DNA of 64,000 bases from Dichomitus squalens LYAD-421 SS1 (Eukaryota; Basidiomycota; Agaricomycetes; Polyporales; Polyporaceae): positions 300,321 through 364,320 of the forward strand of contig NW_006766897.1 of assembly GCF_000275845.1 (NCBI RefSeq), given 5' to 3'. A program made the translations under genes and the position numbers. The notes under the pieces were generated by a model. That model searched no databases. It was not told where the DNA came from and saw nothing but the letters and a program-made list of their open reading frames with translations. Below are positions 19,237 through 30,386 of the stretch, piece by piece (positions within the stretch are counted from its first letter, which is position 1; every line of letters starts with the position of its first letter).

Positions 19237-22207
19237 ATGCGCCGTATTGCCGCCGTCTTCGCTTCCAAGCGTTCAGACAGATCCGACGCTGCCTCTTCCA
19301 CCGCTGCCTCCACCACAACCCAGCACACCCAGCAGCCGGCCAAGACCCCATCCTCAAAACGCTTCTTCCGATCCCTCTCACGAAAGGCTAAACCCGTCGA
19401 CCCGCTTCTCGACCGTCTCAACAGCGCCGACTTACACCCGCCCTCGTCGTCCTCGTCCTCCAGCGGCGCACCAACCACCCCTGACGATGACCGTGGCTCT
19501 CTCCTCAGACTGCCTACAGCCAAGGTATGGGCTCCGCTTCCACCCATCCCTGTAGATTCTCGACTCGGCTCCTTCCACCACCTGGACGCTGCGCCCCACG
19601 ATCGATCACCTCTCTCCGTAATACCGCGACCTAGCGTGTCCCCGTCCACGTTTGACACCGAAGATGCCTCATCCGAAGAGTCCTCTTTCGCGCCCGATCT
19701 CTCGAGACCCCCGGAGCGCTCTACCCCGCTCTCTGCGCCAGCTTACCTCCTCGCGCTCTCGTTGAGTAAGCTTCGACCTCCCTACGCGCCTCCTCCCCTC
19801 CTCGACGTGCCCGGCGGCCCACTGTTTCCACGCTCGTGCAACGCGAGGCGCAGTCTCCCCTATGCGGACAGCCTGGAGTCGACCATGCACCGAACGAGGC
19901 TCCAGCGCCGCCTCGAACGCGGCGATCTATCCCCTGCCGAGACGCGCTCGATAGCCTCGTTCGCCGGGCGACGGACCGTGCTCAAGGACCGTCCCTCGCT
20001 CTTCTTGGACGACACTGCGGTGCGCACCGGACACGCTAGATCACACTCGGCGGGGCTGAGGAGGTGGGTCGACCGGCCGTGCTTCGAGGATCGACTGCTC
20101 GTGCTGCTAGCCGAGAATGAGCCGGCTGGCGGGCTCCATGCAAACACAGAACCCCGCTGGACACGCGTGGAACCGGCGACAGGGTGCGGAGTGGCTGACC
20201 TCGAGTACTCCCTGACGCTCGAGCTTCTCGCAGGCCTGTACGAGGACATACCTCCGTCCGAGCACGAACAGCAGCGGCAGGCGCCGGGCCCGGAGTCTTC
20301 GGCTTTGGCATATTTACGCTTAGACACCCGCCTGTCTCTCGACTCGAGCCCCTCCCTTTCTCTGACCCACTCCCCTACCGCGCCCAGCCCGTCGTCGCTG
20401 TCATCGATTGGCCCGCCTTCGCCGGTCACGATGCCCTCCAGTCCACCGCCTGCCTCCCCGTCTGGTGCCAGTCCGAAGCCTGCCCAGCCTTCTGGTGAGT
20501 CGTCGCGCGTTTCAGTCATGTCTTTGTCACCGTTGAGACTTGCACGTAGTGATCTCGCCGTCGACGTCCTCCCGCGGCCAGCTCTACAAGGCCTCGCCTT
20601 CTCCCCTGAGGATGGAAGCAGTGTCGGCGCCATCTCCCCCGGCGAGCACGCCTGACATTCCTGCAAGCGCGCCTGCCGTCTCCCCTGTCGTGTCCGCCTC
20701 GATCGCACCATCACCCGTCACATCACCGCCACCATCTGCGTCATCAGCTGCAGCTCGTCTGAAACCCGCCTTGAAGCAGGGCGTTCGGTTCGCCGAGGGC
20801 GAGAAAGAGGACAAGGAAGACAATGTCCCACTAGGGTATGTGATGCGGGTCCAGCAGAAGCGGGAAGAGAAGGCGCGGTTCCTGGCCGCGGAACGCGAGA
20901 GGCGGCAGCACGAGGAGGCGCGGCGCAAACACGAGGAAGAGAAGCGGAAGTGGGAGAAGGAGCGCGCGACGTGGGAGAGGGAGAAGCGTGCGATGGAGGA
21001 AGAGCGCAAGAAGAGGCTGTATGCGGAGGAGGTCGCCGCCGCCCGCGCTCGTCGCGAGAGCAGCCGCATCGGCTTTGGGCCCGCGACAGGCGAGGGCCTC
21101 GCGGTGGGGCAGTGGGACCGCAGCGAGCGCCCGCGCCCGGACCGCGAGTCGTCCGCGTCGCCGTCGTTCTCGAGGCCCACGTACGATCCCGCGCACGCGA
21201 TGCCCAGGACGTACTCGGACTCGTCGCTCGCTCGGCCGCCCCATCCCAGTCGTGGTTCTTCGGGCTCAGGCTCTGGGTCCCCAGAGGAGTCGCGGCCAAA
21301 CAGCGTTTACGGGTCGTGGTCTGGCGCCGGCTCTCGACCGCCTTCCATGCATTCTGGCGTACCAACGCCGTCTTCGTCGCAGCAAGACGTGCGACCGCGC
21401 GAGCGTCGCACTAGTTCAAGTCGCCGCGCCTCTATGGTATCCGAATCAGGCAGCTCACGACCACGCAGCGAGGTCCCCGTCCCTCCCGTGCCCGTTCCAA
21501 ACATGTGGACGATGAACATGCCCATGAATATGGGCGCTCCGATGCCTATGCCAGGATTGGGCATACCTATGGCTATGCCAGTAGGGATGGGCATGACGCC
21601 GATGGGCATGCCGATGTATGGCATACCGATGGACATGCCCCTGCTACCGCCCTCGCCACCATTTATGCAGCAATACGGCGGCCGGTCCTCCAGCCGCTCG
21701 CGCTCGCCTTCGGGCTCGCACAGCAACTCGCCGACGCTCTCGAAGCGGGCTCTGTCATCGAACAACAGCAGCTCGGAACGTGTTAACCGCATGTCACGCC
21801 ATGGGTACGACTCCTCTTCGGGGTCCGCGCGCGGCGCGTCCCTGCCGCGTTCGGAGTCTGCGTCGCCCGCGCGCTCACAGCGCCCGACACACGTCCGCAC
21901 AGGCAGTGGAGACACGTCGCGCTCGAATCGCCCGGCAGCCGCCCCGCGCAGCCATACCGACCACGGGGACAGGCGAAGCTCCTCTGCCAAGCAGGCTCAG
22001 CAAGGCGTGAGGGCGGCACCACCACCACCACCATCGGCGGCGGCGGCGGCGTCGAGCTCCCGCCCAAGGCCCACGCACACTTCGTCATTGCCCCCCAATC
22101 CCCCTGTTGCTTACAACCAACCACGTTCGTCGTGGGCCCTCCCGCAGTCCGGCTTCGAAAACGTGAGCCGACCTGCTGGGGGCCGACGGCAGACCATCAT
22201 ATCATGA
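19237..22207 (+). CDS. Large low-complexity protein with central charged coiled coil
   Basis: Two exons (19237-20494 and 20550-22207) join in frame across a 55-bp intron to give 971 residues. The N-terminal half is Ser/Pro-rich with basic starts (MRRIAAVFASKRSDRSD, KRFFRSLSRKAK) and proline-rich PLPPIPV. A central segment (~residues 516-590) is a highly charged coiled coil (RERRQHEEARRKHEEEKRKW and similar), preceded by LKPALKQGVRFAEGEKED. This resembles a short conserved motif in fungal proteins of this type. Residues ~738-783 are a Met/Pro/Gly repeat. The rest is Ser/Arg-rich with many RSXS phosphorylation-like sites and a poly-Pro/poly-Ala run near the end. No enzymatic domain is visible. 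A cytoskeletal, scaffolding or RNA-granule role would be speculation. Confidence 0.8.
21503..21640 (+). repeat. Met/Pro-rich imperfect coding repeat
   Basis: This stretch of the previous gene encodes repeating MNMPMNMGAPMPMPGLGIPM and MPVGMGMTPMGMPMYGIPM units, in which roughly every second to third residue is Met. The DNA is a run of ATG-containing hexamers. Confidence 0.85.
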
Positions 22208-23619
22208 CACTGGCCCCTCGTCGCGCCTGTCCTTGACGCATGCGTTCGCGCGCGCCTACAGGCCATCACCAGGCCGGCCGTTCTTGTCGGACTTCACATA
22301 TGTACGAACCAAAACACTCAATGGGACGTTGGTGCGAATCCATCCTCTCTCATTATACCTGACCCGCATCCGCTCTTTAACCGTATTATCTTGCTGTGTC
22401 TCGTTCTCCTCGTAATCGCATTTTTTCTTGGCCGCACATTGCATTGCACTCCCCTTTTCCTGCGACGGCGGCAGCTGCCGGCTGTCCTCACTCCTCCACT
22501 AGCCACTAGTCCCCGTCCTCCCACCCCTCTGTTCGCTCCCGTATCCATGCCCCATCTCGCTTTCGTCATTCGTGCACGCACTCGCTCAACCACGTACACT
22601 CCGCACTCGCACTGGGACATCTGTCGCTCGCCCGACGCCCGCCATCCAGTCCGTAGTCCATAACGAAGACCGCCGTCATGCCCCCATCATCCCTCATCCC
22701 TCTGCCCCGCACCTGCCTCGTCGCCCGTACCAAGTAGCTAGTTTTCCGCCATATATACACATACACATACGATACTGTAGGATCTCCTTCCCGCACGGAT
22801 GCTCTTCCGCAACAACAATTCTCTTGTTCTTCCGGAGTCTAGCTAGCAACCCCTAGTAGTCGCCCTTGTCAATGTTGTGCCACCAGGCCTTGTTAACTAG
22901 ATACCCGCTTGTCTGCCGGACGCGGTCGTTCGCTTGTGGCGGGCCGTATTGGTCTGTCTGCGTTGCTATATGAGGGACAAGCCGTGAGCTGCGTGTGACC
23001 GGATGTTCCCCGGATGAGAGGAAGATCACTGCGAGCTCTAGAAGCCCGAGATGGATGCGCAGCGGATCTGATGAATCGTGCTCGACGGATCACCGGGGTA
23101 TGTAGACTCTTGATAGCGACGCCCGCAAGTCGCATATGTAAGTACATGAACGAGGACGATAAGTAGACCGCTAACCGCGGGACCCATAGGCACCCACACA
23201 CTTATCGTCGCGTTCGACTTCGGCTTTCTGGTTCTTATCGAGTGCGCGGGCGGGGCGCGTTGATCTTGGCATTTGATCCGCTGGTGCATGGAACGCTGGC
23301 CTTCGCGCCATCTGCAATCTGGCCGGGGGCATTGATGCCTATGTATCTTCGAATTCTGGACCGAGCTCGAAGGAGGAGCTCGCTAGCCGAGTCCGAACAG
23401 AGGACGCGAGCGGATAGTAGGTTGCCAAATCGGCGTTATGTGGCGTAATAGCATCAGTCCGAACCGAACATTGTTCCCGCTACAGAAGGTCATAAGAGAG
23501 AAAAAGATAGGCTTCTGCTTCATGAGAAGTCCGTTGGTGAGATTGTGTAGTGAGAATATAATGTAAGAGGAGACTCTAACTGCCCGGTATCCAAGTCTCG
23601 ACGTGTCTATGTATGGCGC
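22208..23619. other. Intergenic region without recognised gene
   Basis: 1.41 kb between convergent genes. It includes the 3' UTRs of both. Overlapping short ORFs occur on both strands, none longer than ~100 codons with family resemblance. No tRNA-like cloverleaf or B-box was found by eye. This is a candidate place for a noncoding transcript or a missed small gene. Confidence 0.4.
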
Positions 23620-24875
23620 TTACTGAGTGTCGTACTTCTCCTCTGTGGGGACAAGCGAGCGGCCGCTCATCTCAGGGCGGACGTAGAACCGGTTCGCCTC
23701 CTTGGCGGCGGAGCGACGGCGCCTGACGAGCCAGAAGACACCAATCGCGATGTAACCGATAGCCATAGCACCGACGACCGCGGCGAGCGCGATCAGTACG
23801 CTGTTGGAGGTGCCACCGTTAGCCGTGACGGTGGAATCGCTCTCAGCAAGTGCCCCGAGAACGTTACCCGTCTTGGTGGACTGCGTCGGCGTCGACGAGG
23901 GCTGATACTGCTTCGTCATGGTCGAGGGCCAGGTGGTGGCCACGGAGCTGGGGAGCGCGTTGTTCGCATTGCGGGGCTGGCGTTGGGTGGTGGGCTGACC
24001 CTGGCGCTTGATGCCGCAGCGGTCAAGGCATTCCTGGCGACCGAGAGCAATATTGTCTGGGATCTGCCACAACAGGTCAGTGGGAGCCATAGGATGCGTT
24101 GGATACTATACTTACCATCTCCTCAATACCAGCGACGTACTCGACACCAAGGTCACCGAGAGAAGCGGCGACGACGTCGGGAGGAAGACCGAAGTCTTTG
24201 GGAGGCACGGGTCAGGCGGTTATGCAAGGAGCGGGGCTAGAGCACCCACAGCGCTGGGCAGTGGACTCGACACCGGGGTCCTCGTTGTTGAGAGCAGCAA
24301 CGAACAAGATCGGATCGCAGAGCTCGTTCTGCTGGTAGTGGATGGAACCTTGCAGGAAGACTTGCGCCTCACCCGCTTGGAGGGTGTTGAAGACGAAGCG
24401 AGCCCCGTTTTCGGCGATCATACCGGTGGTGATGGTGCCATTCACTAGGTAGAGCATCTCCATGCCACGGGGGTGCGAATGAGGAGTGTTCATACCACAA
24501 GGGCCGATTAGACCAATAGTCATGGCAAGACCTAGTAAAGCGGTCAATATTGGGCGCCACACTAGTGTGAGTAGAAGCTTACCATTGTTGACGAGGACAG
24601 GGAAATCAGAGACGGTGGCAGACAGGAGCATACCACCGGCACCCTTCACAGGAGTAGCGTTGAAGAAATTAAAGACAAACTATGTGGAGTCATATGAGTG
24701 AATGTGTAGAATGAGCAAAGGTTGCAGAACTTACGTCGGAGTCCTGGTCGAGGATCTTGATGCGGTCGACCTGAGCAGGAGCTGCTTTCAAGGCCGCGAC
24801 GGTGTCAGCGGATGAGGGGGCGCCGAAGACACCAGTCGCTGTGAGAGCAAGAGCAACAAACAAAGACGAGAACAT
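23620..24875 (-). CDS. Germin-like cupin with signal peptide and C-terminal membrane anchor
   Basis: The precursor begins with a signal peptide (MFSSLFVALALTATGVFGAP) and has one cupin_1 domain. Motif 1 is NTPHSHPRGMEMLYLVNG, exactly H-x-H-x4-E-x6-G. Motif 2 is FLQGSIHYQQN, G-x2-H-x3-N. All four Mn ligands of germins and oxalate oxidases are therefore present. After the domain come a conserved PPDVVAASLGDLGVEY block and a Ser/Thr-rich stalk. A transmembrane helix (VLIALAAVVGAMAIGYIAIG, then VFWLV) follows, with stop-transfer RRRRSAAKEANRF and a ~30-residue cytosolic tail ending EEKYDTQ. The protein is therefore predicted to display the cupin on the cell surface. Spherulin-like and oxalate-degrading cupins are alternatives; no second cupin domain is seen, so it is not a bicupin oxalate decarboxylase. 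Confidence 0.9.
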
Positions 24876-25872
24876 CGTAGAGGAATTGGGAGGTGGTGAA
24901 TGAAGAGAAGAAGAGAAGGAAGAAAAGGTAGAGGAGCGGGACAAGGATCTCGGGGCTTCGAGAGCGAGCCTTTTATCCATGAATTGAAAGGACGAAGAAT
25001 CAAGTTGCGCCCATTTGACCCGCCGATAACGTTGTGTGTCAGGTACGCTTGCAGTAGCCACCCTGTTAGAGCGCCGGTGAGTGAGACAAAAACCCGCCCG
25101 GCGTGACCGAATGCAGTGACGGGGATGAGACTTGCGACTAGTCTTTTGCAAGCCCAACCAATAACGACAACGCTCTGGACGGCTGATGGCTGCGTTTGCG
25201 CTGGGTGATCTCGCCGACGCGCACGGGGACGAAACGCCTGATGTCAAATTCGTCGGAGGACTTCCTGATGCGTATTCTTGCGCGGGATGGGGTAAGGGAT
25301 GCGCGCAGGACCAAAACCGGCTCCGATTTCGTTTTCAAGAATGCCGATCGGCTCTGATCTTGCCGGGGAGGCTGTCGTCTTGTGTGTCCTGTGCGCTCGC
25401 CATGAGTTTTGAATACGTAGTCACAATTAGATCCATTTCATTCTTACGAAGAATGCAAGCCCTTATAGAACCAGTGCCTTCGGCGCTGTGAAAGTAAGGT
25501 CTTGTCTTGGCCGAAACCACAACGAGAGCATGTTCTGCAATAAGTAAGCAGTATAGCTTCGAGGGGCCACGCGTCCGCCACTGCGAGAGCCAAAGGCATC
25601 GACATACAGTAGCGGATGAGGCGGGTGTCGTCGATCATCCTGTGCGTCGCGCAGTCGAAGACGCCTTTACCATTCGCCGCCTTAGTTAGACCGGTGCCGC
25701 TGCGTCGGAGAACAAAAAACGCTAGTGGACCGTTGAGCCCGACCTGTCCGGAGTACCCGTGGTGCACACTCAAGGTGACTGAAAGTTCCGCGAACGATTG
25801 GTCCATCCCTCCACAGACAGCTACAGCCATAATGGTGAAACATATTCTGCATACCTACCTCGGCTACTAGAG
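24876..25872. other. Intergenic region with one doubtful ORF
   Basis: 997 bp between the cupin start and the RRN7 stop. A reverse-strand ORF of 128 codons (25444-25830, starting MAVAVCGGMDQSFAELSVTL) is free of strong low-complexity bias. It matches no family I know and lacks a supported start context or introns, so I do not call it a gene. A purine/pyrimidine-rich tract directly before the cupin start (24880-24950) fits a core promoter. Confidence 0.4.
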
Positions 25873-28142
25873 TTAGTCTGATGCGGATGCTGTAGCTCGC
25901 TCCGCCCGCTCTTTTCTCTGTTGCCTGTCCCACCACCTCAGTACTCTCCTTTCGAACCGCTCGACGACGCCGGAGACATAATTGTCATCCACGCCGGCCC
26001 ATTTCGCCGCACGTGAGAAGACGAGCTCCATGTCTGCGGGGAACGAGCCCAGGAGATCCTGCGTGCTGTATATAGCATATTGTTCCCCGGGCCGGAGATG
26101 GTTGTCGCCTTCGTCGATCGCGTTGGCGGTCGGATTTGACTTGCCGGCAGTGGGATCTTGACCTTGACTTACCGCGTTGTCCGCGGACGTATCCTTGTCT
26201 CGGTCCAACGGGAATTGATCCGTCGTTGCGTTTCGTGCTAGAGCGTACCTTGATCCGTTGTTGTTCGGAAGATGGGATAACAAGGCACTTACGCGGCATG
26301 TTGTCTTCTCTTGGCAATAATGCTTTCTCGCAAAACGCCAGGTACTCATCCAGCATCTTGTCGTCCATATCAAGAACAGACCTGTAGAGCGCTCGTGAAC
26401 GGAATCATCACTAGACTTCCGCCCGTACTCACCGCTGGGTCTCCATAGAGAATGCAGGAGCATGTTTCAAGTCGGCTGCTTCGGCGTTCTTGATAGCGCG
26501 TAGCACATCTTTGAGGGTAGGAAGTGCACACGCGGGGTCCTCGTTTTCCCGCGGACGCCTTTACAAGGGCCGTAAGCGGTAAACCCGTCGTGGATTCGAA
26601 TACGGCTGTTACCTCAACTGGCCGTCCATTCCATAAACCATCTTCATCACGACGATGACTGTGGCAATTAATGAGACTTCTGGGACAGCATTATCGTGCT
26701 TGTGAAAGCCGGGGTCCCTCTTCTTGGTGCATTTCAAAGCAGGCGCAAGAGTCCTGTGCAACGTGAGCGGTATTGACACTAGCCGTGCCAGTCTCTTAGT
26801 CAACACGTAGAGGGTAGCTGCTTCGTCTTCAGAACAAGTACAACGCGAGAGTACGGCTACGTACGTGTGCCTTGCAAGCTACGTACAGCCTTCCAGAGGA
26901 TGGGAGCAGCGTTCATCTCTGGCGTGTAGACGTCGTATGTCGAATACATGAGTTTGGAGAGACGAGACGAGAGGTTGTGAAGGTACAACGTTGATGGGGG
27001 ATACTGCACACAAGACACGTAAGGACAGGGAGAGCATAACAGTAGCTTGCTTACGAAGGGAGAGAGGGCCTGAGCTGTTTGTTTGCGAAGGTGTCGTAGC
27101 ATAGCTTCAGGGACGAGTCGCAACGCATCCAAGTAAGGCAAATCATAGCTTTCTATGATCCTACATATACTATCAGCAGGATTACCATTGGATCGAGCCG
27201 CGCATACCTTATGAAGTCGATATACATCACTGGGAGCCTCAGAGTCCAACATGCGACTACTAGCACTGAGATCGTGCTCGCAGGAGTGTCATGTCTGCTG
27301 AACGTTGGTCGTTTGCTGGTGATGGGTACGGGCCCTTTACGTTTCTTGGGGTTCCCTTCGTCTTCCTGCTCCGACGAAGACGGAGTGGCCGAGTTCTCCC
27401 TCATGAGCTCGTCCAGTCCAGAGTCGTAGTCGAAGTCCGAGCTAGAATCCGACGATGACGAATCAGCGGTCATTTCGCTCTTCTTGCTATGCTCGCTTTC
27501 GTGTCCGTCGCTGTCTTTTCCGCGTTGCTCTCGTTCCAACTTCGCAGAAGGCTTAGAAGAGCTTGGGCCTAGCCCGTCTTGTAGATAAAGCAAGGGCTCT
27601 GCTACAGGAGGGTTAGGGAGTAATGACAGATGCAAGGCCCATATATCTCTGCATATTCTCTTAGCAGAGTTAGGTACCAAGCAAGACGTTATGCGGAGTG
27701 AAATGTCGCATACCTCAAACTCCGGTGGAAGCTGCCAAAGCCGCGTGAGTGCAGCTGCTTGCATCCGCAAGATCAGCTGTAGACACTGATAAAAGTGGAA
27801 CCGCGCGCGTTCTCCATGATACACTGCGCAGTCAAGGTGAGATGGGCGGGATGCAAGAGAGCGGAACAACAGACCCTTGGGGTCAGCCTTGCTTTGCCGC
27901 TCTTTCTTCTCCCTTCCAGACTTGAGGGTTCTCTTCCTCATATGGTGTGGGCCGAGCTCGGTCACCTCCGTGGTCTCATTCCTGTAGTTCTGCAGGGGTC
28001 TTAGGCAAATGGTCGAGATCGTGATAGCTGAGGTCACACCTACCTGAAGGACGTGTCCTTCGCTACACATGATGAGACCACTCGACGGCGACTTGTGCCA
28101 TTGCTTTGAACCGCAAACAGAGCATTTTCCACGACGTGCCAT
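25873..28142 (-). CDS. RRN7: RNA polymerase I initiation factor Rrn7 (TAF1B/TFIIB-like)
   Basis: A TFIIB-related subunit of the Pol I core factor. The N-terminal zinc ribbon is MARRGKCSVCGSKQWHKSPS, with Cys7, Cys10, Cys26 and His30 (CSEGHV) as likely ligands. The cyclin-like region follows (YHGERARFHFYQCLQLILRM, AAALTRLWQLPPEFE, ICRDIWALHLSLLPNP). An acidic/Ser-rich insertion holds SSSSDSSSDFDYDSGLDEL and a KKRKGP patch. The second half has LPVMYIDFIR, ESYDLPYLDALRLVPEAMLR, then the family block containing FHKHDNAVPEVSLIATVIVV and MKMVYGMDG. It ends with an Arg/Lys-rich tail. The gene has numerous short introns (e.g. near 27030 and 27170), so the interior model is approximate. It is divergent from ERJ5 with only 229 bp between starts. 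Order and motifs fit Rrn7 rather than general TFIIB or Brf1. Confidence 0.88.
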
Positions 28143-28371
28143 GTCTATGCACTTGGCTGGCCACGGCTATGATAACGGTCGCTTGCAAAGTGAAGGCCGA
28201 CCAATGGAACCTGCCGAGATTAGATAACCACGTGGCGAATTGATCGAACCTCCGTCTCGTCTGTGACGCTGCCACCGCGGTGGCCCACTGTCTCCTCGTC
28301 CCTCCACCGCCGTACGCCTGCCCGTCTCGCTTCTTATACACAGGCAAGGCCCACAGGCAAGGCCAAAAGTC

Positions 28372-29877
28372 ATGAGGGTCTTACACCTCATAGCGTTCCT
28401 TGCTGTTCTGGTAACGGCTGTGGTCGCGTACGTCACTTGGATTGCTTGAACGTGCGGTGTGTATTGATGTGTAACCGACTGGCATACATATAGGTGGACC
28501 AAGGTGCGCATGTGTAACTATTCTACGAGACACATCGTACTCACAACTATCCGCAGGAGGACCACGAAATCTTTGACCTCGTGAGCGCGGTTGAGAAGTC
28601 CGAAGGTCAGCCTCGTGCAGCGTTCTTGCGCCCCCCAAACCTTACAGAGGACCCTTACTCCCTCCTTCGTGACAGGCAAGGGCACGAACTTCTACTCTTG
28701 GCTGGATGTACCCCACACTGCATCCACGGCCCAAATATCTAAGGCTTATAGGAAGAAGAGCTTGCAGCTGCAGTAAGTCCCAACTCGTCATCGCATCGTC
28801 AATTCGTGACACGATCATCGCGACAGCCCCGACAAGAACAAGGGCGTCAAGGACGCGCATGAGCGATTTGCGCGACTTGGAGTGGTCGCGGCCATTTTGA
28901 GGGACCCCGCGAAACGCGAACGGTGAGTTTTCATGCATGCGAGGTGTCCACGCGACTCCCCCTCCCAGACATCGATTCTCATCCATTGGATGCTGATCGC
29001 TGCACCCTGCCTGCCAGCTATGACTTCTTCTACAAGAACGGGGTACCCGTGTGGCGGGGCACCGGCTACTATTATTCTAGATTCCGTCCTGGGCTTGGGG
29101 TGAGTTCTAGAATCTGTCGAAGCACCCGAACCCGTCATCCGAGCGACCCCGCTCACATGCACCCATAACGCAGACGGTCCTTACGTTCCTGGTAATCATC
29201 ACGTCGGGGATACAATACATCGTTCAAAAGTTGAACTATAATCGCGATTTGAAACGGATTGAGCACATCGTAGAGCAAGCCCGGACTGCCGCTTGGGGCT
29301 CCAAGCTAAACCCCGTCGAGGGCCAAAGGAAGGTTAGCCTATTTTCGAGAACGGGTCGGACATCGACGGGTCACAAGACTGACAACCCGTCGCAGGTCAA
29401 GGTGAACCTTGGGGGCTCGCCGCGTCTAGACGAAGACGGGAATGTCATCCCTGGGAGGATGGTGGACATGGTGGTGGAAGGGAGCCACGTCTATATTGTG
29501 AGTATTCCCGGCGGCATGATCTGGGACTATTGGGTCATGTTTTCCACCAGCTCGAACCAGATGGAAGTCTGCTGCCGGTGGACAATGAAACGGCGGTAGC
29601 CCCATCGATCAAGAGGACATGGTTCCTGTCCCTTGTGACCGGGCTCTTGAGAAAAGTGGCTAGGCGCGATGGTGGGACGATAGAGAGCAGCTTGGGGCAG
29701 GACGCTACAGCAGACGAAGGCGAGTCGGACGATGGGTCGGGCGTTAGCTCTGAGGTGTCAAGGAGCGGTACGACAACGCCCCAGGGGGGCAACGGGGCCA
29801 ACGGGTCAAAGAACGGGCGAATCTCGGCGACGAGTATGGCAGGGGGACGGAGGAGAAAAGTAGTGAGGAAAAAATGA
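28372..29877 (+). CDS. ERJ5: ER membrane J-domain protein (Erj5-like)
   Basis: An Hsp40 co-chaperone anchored in the ER membrane. A signal sequence ([19 protein letters not shown]) precedes the J-domain: [28 protein letters not shown], then the HPD tripeptide created by splicing CTGCA|CCCCGAC, and [18 protein letters not shown]. After [20 protein letters not shown] comes a transmembrane helix ([18 protein letters not shown]), and then a cytosolic region with [15 protein letters not shown] and [14 protein letters not shown]. The tail is acidic then basic, ending [11 protein letters not shown], a possible ER-retention-like lysine signal. The retained HPD means it can stimulate an Hsp70 ATPase (Kar2/BiP). 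The order signal peptide, J domain, single TM helix and cytosolic tail matches yeast Erj5 better than Scj1 or Sec63. Confidence 0.92.
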
Positions 29878-30386
29878 GCGGTCGTGTGTTCCGGGGGGCG
29901 CGGAGGCGCGACGGTCCGCGCCTCTTGCTTATCTCTGCGCCTTGGCTGGAATTCTGTTCTGCCAGGAACCAATCACATCTGGCTCGTTGTGCAAGGGACG
30001 CCGCAACCATGCCTGTTTTGAGCTCATTCGGGAAATTCTCGCGTGTAAATATGCAGCCTATGGCACAAGGAGGCAGCGGGACAGGCTGGGTGGTCGACGG
30101 AGGTCAGTGCGGCCGTGGACTGGCGATAAGGCATGGGCGAGTGCTCCGAGTGCCAAGTGGTCGACACAGCCAGGGCGAGTCTCGCTCGTCCGGCCTGCCA
30201 CTCAGCCTGCGCTAATAGGCCCTCGGCTAGATACGGACATCCGTTCCTGATAAGAGAACCCATACCCCAGACAAACACGAGTAAACATCCTCATCTACGC
30301 CTATAATCAATTGACTCGACACTCCTCTCCTCAGTCCACTTCCACCGCTCTCCTCTAGGCCGCCAATACACCTACGCTTTCTCGTC
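29878..30386. promoter_or_regulatory. Upstream region of GLN1
   Basis: 509 bp between the ERJ5 stop and the GLN1 start. It contains the ERJ5 3' UTR and the GLN1 promoter. A CT-rich leader precedes the ATG (about 30320-30386). GATA-factor sites would be expected for a nitrogen-regulated gene; single GATA words (e.g. GATAAG near 30124) are present but not clustered enough to call. Confidence 0.4.

Noticed and set aside
19860..20714. Long reverse ORF (284 codons) opposite the 971-residue protein gene
   Set aside because: It is a GC-rich antisense shadow of the coding frame, Arg/Ser-rich and without family resemblance.
22208..23619. tRNA or other small RNA gene in the 1.4-kb gap
   Set aside because: No A/B-box pair or cloverleaf could be drawn by eye; a covariance-model search would be needed.
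25444..25830. Reverse ORF of 128 codons between the cupin gene and RRN7
   Set aside because: No family recognised, no supporting introns or start context; recorded only as doubtful.
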